This document shows positions 1 to 9,700 of a DNA stretch of 64,000 nt, one piece after another. Within the stretch, counting starts at the first letter, position 1, and each line of letters starts with the position of its first letter. The DNA comes from Amycolatopsis sp. WQ 127309 (GTDB taxonomy: Bacteria; Actinomycetota; Actinomycetes; Mycobacteriales; Pseudonocardiaceae). Under the pieces are notes generated by a model, which ran no database searches, was not told the DNA's origin, and saw nothing but the letters and a program-made list of their open reading frames with translations. The DNA lies in contig NZ_CP095481.1 in NCBI RefSeq assembly GCF_023023025.1, forward strand, positions 6,771,001-6,835,000, written 5' to 3'. A program made the translations under genes and the position numbers.

Positions 1-1
1 C

Positions 2-1060
2 CTGGTCGACCGCCTGCCGGTGGCCGGCGGCCTGATCCGCTTCGGCGTCGCGCCCGACCACCCGTCGACGAAGAAGATCGGCGAGACGTTCGCGCGGTTC
101 CACGACCACCCGCGGTTGCGGCTGCGCCTCGGCACCGAGGTCGGCCGCGACGTTACCGCGGCGGAGCTGGCTTCGCGGCACGACGCGGTGGTCTACGCGG
201 TCGGGGCCACGGCGGCCCGGGCCCTCGGCGTCCCGGGGGAGGACCTGCCCGGCAGCCTGGCCGCGGCGACCGTCGTCGGCTGGTACAACGGCCACCCGGA
301 CATCGCCCCCGGCGCCGTCGACCTCTCGGCCGAGCGGGTGGCCGTCGTCGGCACCGGCAACGTCGCCCTCGACATCGCCCGCATCCTCACGGCCGACCCC
401 GAGACCCTGGTGGGCACGGAGATCGCCCCGGCCGCGCTGGCCCGGCTGCGGTCGAGCAAGGTGCGCGAGGTCGTGCTGCTCGCCCGCCGCGGCCCGGAGA
501 CCGCCGCCTACACGCGCCCCGAGCTGCTGGCCCTCGCCGAGCGCGCCGGCGTCGACCTCGTGGTCGACACGCACGACCCGCGCGTCGCGGCGGCCATCGA
601 CCAGGGGGAGGGCAAGGCGGCCCTGCTGCGTGGCTTGCCGCGGGAGTCCGTGGACTGGTCCACGCCGCCGCCGGAGGACCGCCGCCGCATCGTCCTGCGG
701 TTCCATTCGGCGCCAGTCGCGGTCACCGGCGACACCGAGGTCCGCGGCGTGCGCGTCACCGGCGTCGAGGGTGACGTCGAGATCGGCGCGGGCCGGGTCG
801 TCCGGGCCGCCGGGTTCCGCGGCACCGGTGTGCCGGGCCTGCCGTTCGACGAGGCGACGGGGACCGTGCCGAACGTCGAGGGCCGCGTCGAGGGTCACCC
901 GGGCACCTACGTCGCGGGCTGGATCAAGCGCGGGCCGTCCGGCGGCATCGGGGCGAACCGGGCGTGCGCCCGCGAGACGGTCGGCGCCCTGCTCGAGGAC
1001 GCCGTCGCGGGGCGGCTGCCGGTGCGCCGCCGGGCCCGGAAGCTCTTCAGCCGCGTCTGA
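2..1060 (+). CDS. fprA: FprA-type ferredoxin/NADP(+) reductase, 5' end missing
   Basis: This is the C-terminal part of an FAD-dependent NADPH-ferredoxin reductase of the adrenodoxin-reductase-like FprA family, which moves electrons between NADPH and ferredoxins, for example to supply cytochromes P450. The frame is open from the first bases of the window and reads VDRLPVAGGLIRFGVAPDHP, the usual FprA stretch just after the FAD-binding glycine motif, so the true start lies before the window and the GTG at 20 is internal. The NADPH Rossmann motif VAVVGTGNVALDIARIL follows, and the C-terminal YVAGWIKRGPSGGIGANR is the family's FAD-contacting signature. Length from the first visible codon is 352 residues of a usual 450 or so. 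A strong hairpin follows the stop. The family call is secure; the symbol is by similarity only. Confidence 0.88.
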   Translation: MVDRLPVAGGLIRFGVAPDHPSTKKIGETFARFHDHPRLRLRLGTEVGRDVTAAELASRHDAVVYAVGATAARALGVPGEDLPGSLAAATVVGWYNGHPDIAPGAVDLSAERVAVVGTGNVALDIARILTADPETLVGTEIAPAALARLRSSKVREVVLLARRGPETAAYTRPELLALAERAGVDLVVDTHDPRVAAAIDQGEGKAALLRGLPRESVDWSTPPPEDRRRIVLRFHSAPVAVTGDTEVRGVRVTGVEGDVEIGAGRVVRAAGFRGTGVPGLPFDEATGTVPNVEGRVEGHPGTYVAGWIKRGPSGGIGANRACARETVGALLEDAVAGRLPVRRRARKLFSRV

Positions 1061-1074
1061 GTGCCCGTTCGTCC

Positions 1075-1106
1075 ACCACCCCGGTCTCCGCGGAGACCGG
1101 GGTGGT
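1075..1106 (+). terminator. Perfect hairpin terminator after the reductase gene
   Basis: A perfect 16+16 base palindrome (arms ACCACCCCGGTCTCCG and its complement) begins 15 bases after the reductase stop and runs into TTCGTCTT. Position and stem strength fit an intrinsic-type terminator, although the T-tract is weak as is common in high-GC actinomycetes. Confidence 0.7.
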
Positions 1107-1607
1107 TTCGTCTTCGCGGCATCCCCCGGATGAGTGATGCGGTACCGCACCAAATCCGCTTCGGCACCGAAGAAATAAGAATGTCCACACCGGACAAGTC
1201 GCGTATTCGTACACGGCTCCGGCGCGTTTATTCCTCACCGGTGGAATGAATCCGCGACTTTAGTAGGGTTGCCCGCCCGCGCGCCGGGCGTTCGCGGGCA
1301 GACATTCGTGGCCGGAGGGGCAGCCATCCGGCGCCGCGACCGGCTTTCGGGGCCGTTCTCCTGGGTGGTGACCGCGAATGTCCGGTTCTGCCCGACCGTT
1401 CGCGCCTGTGTGTCCTTAAGGGAACCGCGTCGCGCGCCCTTCGGAAATCATCCATACGATCACCGTGCTGTCTCCGTCAGGCTTTCACGTCTTCCGGCGT
1501 CGAGAGTGCCGGGCGGGGCGATGCCGGGGCCCGCGGAACTCCTTTGTGGACGGAGGCGGCCCGACCCCGTTGAGGCAGGGCAGAACAACGGATTCGAGGA
1601 GGCGAAA
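1107..1607. other. Non-coding leader of the ESX locus
   Basis: About 500 bases without a convincing gene. One plus-strand frame is open from 1269 into the first esx gene, but its translation is Arg/Pro-rich and unlike the Esx family. The stretch 1150-1270 is the least GC-rich part nearby and should hold the main promoter of the secretion locus. GGAAT at 1243 and TAGGGTT near 1264 are the only promoter-like words noticed, and their spacing is not convincing for a known sigma factor. Confidence 0.4.
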
Positions 1608-1940
1608 ATGGCGGCTCAGAACGGCGCCAAGGTAGACACCGGGATCATGCGCCAAGGCGCTAGCACCATCACCGACACCGGCCAGGGCATCACGGGCGTG
1701 AACCGCCAGGTGGACTCCACGATGCAGGAGCTGCTGGGCACCTGGCGCTCGGACGCGGCCGTGGTCTTCCACGAGGCGATGGGCACGTTCGACCGCACCG
1801 TGCAGACGATCGTCGACCGGCTGAACACGCTTTCCCAGCACGTCACGACCGGCGCGAACGACTACGACCGCCAGGACGAGGACAACACCTCGAACGTGCG
1901 CCAGCAGGCCGCGACCATCGGCGGCCTCCCCGGCTTCTGA
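1608..1940 (+). CDS. WXG100-family ESX substrate, first of pair
   Basis: A 110-residue helical-hairpin protein of the WXG100 (EsxA/EsxB-like) family, expected to be secreted by the adjacent EccC/EccD machinery. The ATG at 1608 is chosen because GAGGAGG (1596-1602) lies just upstream and the frame before it is not Esx-like. The turn motif reads TWRSDAA near residue 47, so WXS replaces the canonical WXG. A YDRQD stretch after the second helix fits the YxxxD/E export signal. The second Esx gene starts 29 bases after its stop, so the two products probably form a heterodimer, as known for EsxA-EsxB. Family assignment is firm; which partner corresponds to EsxA or EsxB is not clear. Confidence 0.85.
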   Translation: MAAQNGAKVDTGIMRQGASTITDTGQGITGVNRQVDSTMQELLGTWRSDAAVVFHEAMGTFDRTVQTIVDRLNTLSQHVTTGANDYDRQDEDNTSNVRQQAATIGGLPGF

Positions 1941-1969
1941 CCGGACTCCCTCTTCAGGAAAGGAAACCC

Positions 1970-2269
1970 ATGGCTCTGGGTCAGTTCACCATCAGCTTCG
2001 CGCAGATGGAAGCCACGGTCGGGCGTGCGCAGCAGCAGTCGCAGCAGATCACCGAGCTGCTCGACCAGATGAACCGCACCATCACCGCGCAGCGCGAGCA
2101 CTGGCTCGGCAGCGCGGCCGACGAGTTCCAGTCGACCTACGAGTGGTGCCGCCAGCAGGCGCTGACGCTCCCGCAGTCGCTCGACGCCGCCGGCCGCACG
2201 CTGGCGACCGTCAACGAGGGCACGTCGAGCACCGAGAGCGCCAACGCGACGCGGTTCGCGCAGCGCTGA
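1970..2269 (+). CDS. WXG100-family ESX substrate, second of pair
   Basis: A 99-residue WXG100 protein with a canonical turn, HWLGSAADEF, near residue 45, flanked by two amphipathic helices rich in Gln and Leu. The ribosome site AGGAAAGG lies directly before the ATG. No clear YxxxD/E signal is seen at its tail, in contrast to the upstream partner, so the signal-bearing member of the dimer is probably the first protein. The tight spacing of the two genes supports co-translation and pairing. The function, as small secreted partner or assembly factor of the type VII system, is inferred from family and context. Confidence 0.87.
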   Translation: MALGQFTISFAQMEATVGRAQQQSQQITELLDQMNRTITAQREHWLGSAADEFQSTYEWCRQQALTLPQSLDAAGRTLATVNEGTSSTESANATRFAQR

Positions 2270-2361
2270 GTCTCCCGCGCTCCGGCCGGGGCACGGCAGT
2301 CAGCCGCCGCGCCCCGGCCGGTTCGTCCGAACGCGACAGACCGGAAAGGACTCCTCCCGCC

Positions 2362-2928
2362 ATGGCTTTCGACCCGGTGGTCTTCGAAACCGCCCAGATC
2401 GCGAACCCGAACAACCAGCACAGCGACACCCCGCCGTCGACCGAGGGCGCGTTCACCAGCCCCGGCCACCAGGACCCGGGCGACCAGGGCAACGTCTACA
2501 TCCCGGTCGGTGACGTCTCCACCGCACCGCCGGTCCCGGGCGGCGCGGACCACCCCGGCAAGGGCGTCACCGCGGTGAACACCCAGGCGATGCACACGTT
2601 CGCGCAGAACCTGCGCACGCTCGCCGACGGCCCGTTGTCCAAGCTGCCGGGCCAGCTCGACACCGTGAACATCAAGCCGGGCGTGTTCGCCACCGCGCAC
2701 GACAAGCTCATCCAGCCGATCGTCGGCGAGGGCGGCCTGCGCGACTCGACCCGCACCACCGTGCAGGACCTCATCACGGCGATGCACGACGCGGCGGACG
2801 CGGTCGACAAGGCGGCCAACGCCTACGACTCCGCCGACGAGGCCAACAAGATGACGACCGACGCCTACAACCAGTACTTCGGGCAGCTGAGCTCGGAGAT
2901 CACCGGCGCGGGGTCCAAACAGCACTGA
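2362..2928 (+). CDS. Small helical ESX-locus protein of unknown function
   Basis: A 188-residue protein of no recognised family. The ATG at 2362 follows GGAAAGGA (2342-2349); an open frame further upstream overlaps the preceding esx gene and is discarded. The first 70 residues are polar and rich in Pro, Gly and Asp. The rest, from about TAVNTQAMHTFAQNL to the end, looks helical and ends AYNQYFGQLSSEITGAGSKQH, like the helical bundle of WXG100/PE-type proteins, but there is no Trp in the protein and so no WXG turn. It sits between the Esx pair and the PPE-like gene, so a secreted partner or chaperone of the PPE-like protein is a reasonable guess. No signal peptide or membrane segment is visible. 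Confidence 0.7.
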   Translation: MAFDPVVFETAQIANPNNQHSDTPPSTEGAFTSPGHQDPGDQGNVYIPVGDVSTAPPVPGGADHPGKGVTAVNTQAMHTFAQNLRTLADGPLSKLPGQLDTVNIKPGVFATAHDKLIQPIVGEGGLRDSTRTTVQDLITAMHDAADAVDKAANAYDSADEANKMTTDAYNQYFGQLSSEITGAGSKQH

Positions 2929-2983
2929 TCGCGGGCGGGTTTCGGCGGGCTGAGGCGAACCAGGGACGGGCGAGCGAGGGACG

Positions 2984-5900
2984 ATGGGCGACGACAACAA
3001 CACCCACGGGTTCACCCAGGACGACAACGGCGTCTGGCCGGATTCCAGCAACACGCCGACGAACTCCACCGGCGACCCCGGCAAGGACTTCGACGGCCTG
3101 ACCTGGAAGCAGATCGAAGCCGCCATCCTCGGCGGCGGGTCGATGGCGCCCGGCCAGGACCAGGCCGACCAGGCCTACGGAAACGTGAACTGGCAGTCCC
3201 TGCAAGCCGCCGCCGGCGTGTTCCAGACGACGCAGATGAGCCTCGCCGTCGTCGCGGAGGCCGTCCAGAAGCAGGTCGAGGCGCTCGCCGGGGAGGACGG
3301 CCCGTGGAAGGGCACGGCGGCGACCAACTTCAAGGGCATGATGAACGACATGGCCTCGAAGTTCCAAGGCCTCGTCCACCAGATCAGCGACGGCAGCAGC
3401 GGCGGCCGCAACATCCCGAACCAGCTGGCCAACTCGGCCGCGTACCTGCAGTGGGCGCAGAACACCCTGCGCTACATCGACTCCTACTACGCCCAGCAGG
3501 TCATCGCGCGCGGCAAGGTGCTCAACGACGGGCGCGCGTACATCTCGCAGTTCCCCGACGCCGTCGAGATGATGACGAACGACATGCGCCAGGTCGGCAA
3601 CCAGCTGTCCGGCAAGTACCACTCGTTCTCCGTCGCCAGCTACACCGCGCCGCCGCCGGCGACCCCGCCGCCCGTGGACGTCCCGCCGCCGCCTCCGCCG
3701 CCCGAGGCCCCGCCGCCCCCGGACATCCCGCCTCCCGCGGACGCGCCGCCCCCGCCCGCCATCCCGCCGCCGCCCGGCGGTTCCGGTGGTGGTGGCGGTG
3801 GCGACGTGCCGCCTCCCGAACTCCCGCCCCCGCCCGGCGACACGGGTGGTGGCGGTGGCGGCGGTACTCCGCCGCCGTTGTCCAGCGCCGAAATCCCGCC
3901 GCCACCCGGCGGTGACTCCGGCCTGGGCGGGGACGGCGGGGGCACACCCCCGCCGTTCCAGAACCTCGCCGTCGCGCCGCCGCCCGGCGCGGGCGGCGAC
4001 AGCGGCACCGGTGGCCCCGGTGATCTCGGGGACATCAACCCGCCTTCGCTCGACGGCCCGCCCGGTGACGTCGGCGCGGGCGGTGGCGCCCTGCCGCCGT
4101 TGACCTCGCCGAACCTGACCCCGCCGCCGTCCGGTGCCGGGGGCAAGGACGACCAGAAGGCCGGCGGCCTCGGCGACATCAAGCCGCCCGCGCTCGACAG
4201 CCCGCCGGGCGACGTGGGCGCCGGTGGCCTGGGTGACATCAAGTCGCCCTCGTTCGACTCGGCACCGGGTGACGTCGGTGCGGGCGGTGGCGCGGGTGGT
4301 CTCAACGGCCTCGGCGACCTGAAGTCGCCGGCGCTGGGCACCCCGCCGGGAGCCGGTGGTCTCAACGGCCTGGGCGCGAACGCCCTCAACCCGGCCGACG
4401 TGCCGTCGTCGCTGCAGGACCCCAAGGCGGGCGGCGGTTTCACCTCGCCGATGGGCGGTGGCATGCCGATGATGCCGCCGGGCGGCATGGGCGGCGGGAT
4501 GAACCCCGCCGGCTCGGAGCGCCCGGACTCGGCCGGCCTGCTCGGCGGCGTCGACAAGCCGTGGACCAGCAGCCTGCCCGACGGCCTCGGCGACCCCAGC
4601 GCGCTGACCGACGCCCCGGCGTTGAAGTCGGCTTCCTGGTCGGCGCCTCCGGGTGACGTCGGGGGCGCGGGCGGTGCCGGTGACGTCGGCGGCGCGGGTG
4701 GCGTCGGCGACGTCGGTGCCGGCGCTCTTGATCCCGGTGGCATCAGGGGCCTGGACCCGAGTCAGTTGCAGGCGCCCGGCGGTCTTTCGTCGTCGAATGG
4801 TGGTCAGCAGCAGGGCATGCCGGGTTCGGGGATGCCAATGATGCCGCCGGGTGGCATGGGCGGGGGCATGAACCCCGCGGGCTCGGAGCGGCCGGACTCG
4901 GCGGGTCTGCTGGGCGGCGTCGACGCGCCTTGGGATTCGGCGCTGCCGGACGGCCTGGGCGACCCGAGTTCGTTCGGCGAGACCCCGGCACTGGAGTCGG
5001 CTTCGTGGTCGGCGCCTCCGGGTGACGTCGGGGGCGCGGGCGGAGCGGGCGATGTCGGTGGCCTCGGCGACCTCGGTGCCGGCGTTTCCGATCCGGGTGG
5101 CATCAAGGGCCTGGACCCGAGTCAGTTGCAGGCGCCGGGCGGTCTTTCGTCGTCGAATGGTGGTCAGCAGCAGGGCATGCCGGGTTCGGGGATGCCGATG
5201 ATGCCGCCGGGTGGCATGGGTGGCGGCATGAACCCCACCGGTGCGGAACGGCCGGACTCGGCCGGTCTGCTGGGCGGCGTGGACGCGCCGTGGACGGCGG
5301 ACGTGCCGGACGGTCTCGGCGACCCGAGTTCGTTCGGCGAGACTCCCGCGCTGCAGTCGGCCTCCTGGTCGGCGCCGCCGTCGGACGTCGGCGGTGCCGG
5401 TGACCTGGGCGGGATCGGCGGTGCGGACGCCGTCGACCCGGGCGGCGTCAAGGGCCTCGACGCGAGCCAGTTGCAGGCGCCGGGCGGCCTGTCGTCGGCG
5501 AATTCTCCGCAGCAGCAAGCGTTTCCGGGTTCGGGCATGCCGATGATGCCGCCGGGCGGCATGGGCGGCGGCGCGAACCCGACGGGCGCCGAGCGCCCGG
5601 ATGCGGCGGGCCTGCTCGGCGGCATCGACGCGCCGTGGACGCCGGACGCCCCCACCGGCGTCGGCGACCCGACCTCGGTCGGCGAGACTCCGGCCCTGGG
5701 GGCGGCCTCGTGGTCGTCGCCGGCTTCGTGGGCGGCACCGTCCACCGGGGACTCGACACCGGCGGCGCCGGGGATGCCGATGACGCCTCCGGGCGGCATG
5801 GGCGGTGGCGCGAACCCGCCGGGAGCGGAGCGGCCGGACTCGGCCGGTCTGCTCGGGAGCGTGGACGCGGCCTGGACGCCGGACACCCCCAGCGGGACCG

Positions 5901-6706
5901 GCGACCCGACCTCGGTCGGCGAGACCCCGGCGCCGGGCGCGGCCTCGTGGTCTCACCCCGCCCCGCCCGGTGGTGTGGGCGGCGGGATCCCGGCCGCCCC
6001 GCGCGTCGACGCGCCCCGGACCCCGGAGGCGCCTGCCGCCGCCGGTCCGGGCGTGCCCGCGATGCCGATGATGCCGCCGCCGATGACCCCGCCCGACAAC
6101 GGCGCCACCGCGGAACGTCCCGACTCCGCCGGTCTGCTCGGCGGCGACAGCTCGGCCTGGGCCACCGCTGACACCCCCGGCGAACCCGACCCGGGCGCCG
6201 GCACCCCGCGTGGCTGGGCGACGGCCGTGCCGGTCAGTGGCTGGGGCACCGCGCCCGTCGGAAAGTCCACATCGGACGATCACGACGACGACGTGCGGAT
6301 CTCCGTCGTGCGGCCCGTCGAGTCGAGCGAAGACACCTCCGCCTGGGACGTCGGCACCGCCGAGTTCCTGCCCGGCCTCCTCCCGTTCGGGGCGGTCGCG
6401 CCGGCCGGTGAGTCCGAAGTGGACGTCAGCACGGACCTCGTCGAACGCAGTGACGAGCCGTGGCGGCCCACCGAAGACGAGCCGCGGGAGACGTATCGGC
6501 GGATCCGGGTCGGCGACGGCGAGTCCATTCCGGACGAACTGCCGACCTGCGGTGACGGCCCGGCCCTCGACACCGAAGCCGAGGCCCCCGAGCCGGAACC
6601 CGAAGAAGAGCCTGAAGAGGAAGAACGCACCATGGCGGACCTGCTGAGCCAGGACGACTCCGCGTGGGGCCGTCCCGCGAGCCGGCCTTCGGGGGTGCTG
6701 GAGTGA
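2984..6706 (+). CDS. PPE-like/WXG100-domain protein with long Pro/Gly repeat tail
   Basis: A 1240-residue protein with an N-terminal helical PPE/WXG100-like domain (about residues 60-220, with the turn PWKGTAATNF near 107) followed by roughly 1000 residues of low complexity. Residues 223-320 are almost pure Pro/Gly. From about 490 a unit is repeated that contains MPMMPPGGMGGG, ERPDSAGLLGG and D-x-PW; the last 120 residues are acidic and end with the related motif MADLLSQDDSAWG. The fold suggests a substrate or surface component of the ESX system, as PPE proteins and EspB-like proteins are in mycobacteria. It ends in a 4-base overlap with eccC (GTGA at 6703), so the two are translationally coupled. 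The gene is real (RBS GAGGGACG, strong codon bias); the role of the tail is unknown. Confidence 0.8.
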   Translation: MGDDNNTHGFTQDDNGVWPDSSNTPTNSTGDPGKDFDGLTWKQIEAAILGGGSMAPGQDQADQAYGNVNWQSLQAAAGVFQTTQMSLAVVAEAVQKQVEALAGEDGPWKGTAATNFKGMMNDMASKFQGLVHQISDGSSGGRNIPNQLANSAAYLQWAQNTLRYIDSYYAQQVIARGKVLNDGRAYISQFPDAVEMMTNDMRQVGNQLSGKYHSFSVASYTAPPPATPPPVDVPPPPPPPEAPPPPDIPPPADAPPPPAIPPPPGGSGGGGGGDVPPPELPPPPGDTGGGGGGGTPPPLSSAEIPPPPGGDSGLGGDGGGTPPPFQNLAVAPPPGAGGDSGTGGPGDLGDINPPSLDGPPGDVGAGGGALPPLTSPNLTPPPSGAGGKDDQKAGGLGDIKPPALDSPPGDVGAGGLGDIKSPSFDSAPGDVGAGGGAGGLNGLGDLKSPALGTPPGAGGLNGLGANALNPADVPSSLQDPKAGGGFTSPMGGGMPMMPPGGMGGGMNPAGSERPDSAGLLGGVDKPWTSSLPDGLGDPSALTDAPALKSASWSAPPGDVGGAGGAGDVGGAGGVGDVGAGALDPGGIRGLDPSQLQAPGGLSSSNGGQQQGMPGSGMPMMPPGGMGGGMNPAGSERPDSAGLLGGVDAPWDSALPDGLGDPSSFGETPALESASWSAPPGDVGGAGGAGDVGGLGDLGAGVSDPGGIKGLDPSQLQAPGGLSSSNGGQQQGMPGSGMPMMPPGGMGGGMNPTGAERPDSAGLLGGVDAPWTADVPDGLGDPSSFGETPALQSASWSAPPSDVGGAGDLGGIGGADAVDPGGVKGLDASQLQAPGGLSSANSPQQQAFPGSGMPMMPPGGMGGGANPTGAERPDAAGLLGGIDAPWTPDAPTGVGDPTSVGETPALGAASWSSPASWAAPSTGDSTPAAPGMPMTPPGGMGGGANPPGAERPDSAGLLGSVDAAWTPDTPSGTGDPTSVGETPAPGAASWSHPAPPGGVGGGIPAAPRVDAPRTPEAPAAAGPGVPAMPMMPPPMTPPDNGATAERPDSAGLLGGDSSAWATADTPGEPDPGAGTPRGWATAVPVSGWGTAPVGKSTSDDHDDDVRISVVRPVESSEDTSAWDVGTAEFLPGLLPFGAVAPAGESEVDVSTDLVERSDEPWRPTEDEPRETYRRIRVGDGESIPDELPTCGDGPALDTEAEAPEPEPEEEPEEEERTMADLLSQDDSAWGRPASRPSGVLE
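4463..6170 (+). repeat. Six-copy coding repeat in the PPE-like gene
   Basis: The codons for MPM(M/T)PP recur at 4463, 4832, 5192, 5537, 5774 and 6062, each (the last after a short spacer) followed by ERPD(S/A)AGLLG and an acidic/Trp motif. Periods are 369, 360, 345, 237 and 288 bases. Copies two and three are nearly identical at DNA level: 4741-4860 matches 5101-5220 with only a few differences, which implies a recent in-frame duplication of a 360-base unit, while the outer copies have diverged. Confidence 0.9.
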
Positions 6707-9700
6707 GCACGGAAACCGTCAAGCGCGGCCCGCGCGCGTCCGGCCCCGAACTGCCCGAAGGCCAGGAAGAGCTGCAGGAGCCGCCCGTGCTCGCCGAACC
6801 GGCGGCGCGGGACTTCAACTCGCTGCTCATGATGCTGCCGATGGGCATCGGGTCGATGGTGATGGTGCTGTCGTTCTCCGGTGTCGGCGGCAGCTCGCCG
6901 ATGACCTACGTCCTCGGCGGCGGCATGGGCCTGTCCATGATGGCCATGAGCGTCGGCCAGCTCACCCGCGCGGTGGGGGAGCGCAAGCGCAAGATGCGCG
7001 CCGAACGCCGTGACTACCTGCGTTACATCGCCCAGGTCCGCACCCGGGCCCGGGCGACGGCCGAGCAGCAGCGCCGCGCCGTGGCGTGGAACAACCCGTC
7101 GCCGGACTCGCTGTGGTCGCTGTCGATGGGCCGCCGGTTGTGGGAGCGGCGCGTCAGCCACGACGACTTCGGCCGCGTCCGCATCGGCCTCGGCTCGCAG
7201 CAGTCGGCCCTCGAACTGGTCCCGCCGGTCACCAAACCGATCGAGGACCTCGAACCGCTGTCGGCGATCTCCCTGCGCCGCTTCACCGAGACCTACCGGT
7301 CGCTCTCGGGCATCCCGACGGCGGTCGGCCTGCGCAGCTTCACCAGCGTCGAGTTCGACGGCGACCCCGAGGCCGCCGCGAGCCTGGTGCGGGCGATGCT
7401 GGCGCAGCTGGTCGTGTTCCACTCGCCGGACGAGCTGCGGATCGCCGTGCTCACCACCGAAGCCGCGCAGTCCCAGTGGGACTGGGTGAAGTGGCTGCCG
7501 CACAACCAGCACGCCACCCTGCGCGACCCGGCCGGCCCGCTGCGGCTGCTGGCCGCCGACCACGACGACCTGATGGACGTCCTCGGCCCGGACGTCGCCG
7601 ACCGCGACGACCACGACAAGGCCGTCGGCCCGACCACGACCGAACCGTTCGTGGTGATCGTCGCGCACCTGGCCATGATCCCCGAGTCGTCGCGGCTGCT
7701 GGGCGCGGGCTTGCGCAACGTCGTGCTGCTGGACGTCACCGGCGCGCTTCCCGGTGGCCCCAAGGTGCTGCGACTGACCACGAAGGACGATCGCGTCGAG
7801 TTCCCGGCCGGCACCGGCGTCGGGTCCGCGATCCGCGACGAGCTGTCCGTGACGCAGATCGAGGGCCTGGCCCGGCTGCTGTCGCCGAAGCGCACCAGCG
7901 GCACCCTGGAGATCACCGAACAGCCCCTCGAGAGCGACTTCGGGCTGACCGCGCTGCTCGGCATCCGCGACGTCCACAGCTTCGACATCCCGGCGCAGTG
8001 GCGTCCGCGCGCCGTGCAGCGGGCGCGGATGTCGGTGCCGATCGGCGTCACCGAGGACGGCGAGATCGTCGAGCTGGACCTCAAGGAGTCCGCGCAGGGC
8101 GGCATGGGCCCGCACGGCATGCTCATCGGCGCCACCGGCTCGGGCAAGTCCGAGCTGCTGCGCACCCTGGTCCTCGGCCTGGCCGCGACGCACTCGTCGG
8201 AGATCCTCAACTTCGTCCTCGTCGACTTCAAGGGCGGCGCGACGTTCCTCGGCATGGACCGGCTGCCGCACACCTCGGCGATGATCACCAACCTGGCCGA
8301 CGAGCTGCCGCTGGTCGACCGGATGCAGGACTCGCTCAACGGCGAGATGGTGCGCCGCCAGGAGCAGCTGCGCGCGAGCGGGCACCCGTCGCTGTTCGAG
8401 TACGAGAAGGCCCGCGCGGCCGGCGAGCAGCTGCCGCCGATGCCGACGCTTTTCCTGGTCGTCGACGAGTTCTCCGAGCTGCTGAGCGCCAAGCCGGAGT
8501 TCATGGAGCTGTTCGTCTCGGTCGGCCGGCTGGGGCGCAGCCTCGGCGTCCACCTGCTGCTCGCGTCGCAGCGGCTGGACGAAGGCCGCATCCACCGCGT
8601 CGAGGGTCACCTGTCGTACCGGATCGCGCTGCGGACGTTCTCTTCGATGGAGTCCCGCAGCGTCATCGGCGTCGGCAACGCGTACGAGCTGCCGTCCGAA
8701 CCGGGCAACGGCTACCTCAAGATCGACACGACGAACCTGGTGCGCTTCAAGGCCGCTTACGTCTCCGGCCCGGTCCCGGCCGGCGGCGGTGACGGCGCGA
8801 GCGACGTCGCCCGCGCGGGTGCCGAGGTCGTCCCGTTCTTCACCCGGACCCGGCCGACCCGGTTCATCGTCCGCGACGACGAGCCGGACCCCACCGCCGA
8901 GAAGACCGCCCAGGAAGTCCTCGAAACCGCGCCGAGCGGGCCGACCCTGGCGGACGCCTTCGTCGAGCGGCTCACCGGCGCGGGCCCGGCGGCGCGTCAG
9001 GTGTGGCTGCCGCCGCTGGCCGAGTCGCCGAGCCTGGACGCGCTCCTGCCGGGCGTGCTGCCGGACGCCGTGCGCGGCATGAGCGTGCAGGACCCGGCCC
9101 AGCTGGGCCGCCTGCGGGTGCCGCTGGGCATGATCGACCGGCCGTTCGAGCAGGTCCGCGAGCTGTTGTCGGCCGACCTGTCCGGCGCGGCCGGGCACGT
9201 CGCGGTCGTCGGCGGCCCGCAGACCGGCAAGTCGACGCTGCTGCGGACCCTGGTGCTGGCCCTGGCCATGACGCACACGCCGGCGGAGGTCCAGTTCTAC
9301 GGGCTGGACTTCGGCGGCGGCGGGATCATGTCGATCAGCGGCCTGCCGCACGTCGGCTCGGTCGCCACCCGCCTCGAGCGCGACCGCGTCGTGCGGACCA
9401 TCGAAGAGATCTCGCAGATCATGGAGCACCGCGAGAACATCTTCTCCGAACGCGGCGTCGAGTCGATGGACGTCTACCGCCAGCTGCGTCGCCGGGGCCA
9501 GGTCGAGGACGCCTTCGGTGACGTCTTCCTGGTCGTCGACGGCTGGTACTCGCTCAAGAATGACTACTCCGAGCTGGAGCAGAAGATCGGCGAGCTCGCC
9601 TCGCGCGGCCTCTCGTTCGGCATCCACGTCGTGATCGCGTCGACGCGCTGGTCGGAGATCCGCCCGTACCTGCGCGACCTGCTGCAGACCCGGTTCGAGC

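Noticed and set aside
1243..1270. SigR-type promoter GGAAT...GTT before the ESX locus
   Set aside because: The spacing is 20 bases instead of the usual 18-19, too uncertain to claim.
1269..1607. N-terminal extension of the first Esx protein
   Set aside because: The Arg/Pro-rich translation is unlike the family and the ATG at 1608 has a strong ribosome site and gives normal Esx length.
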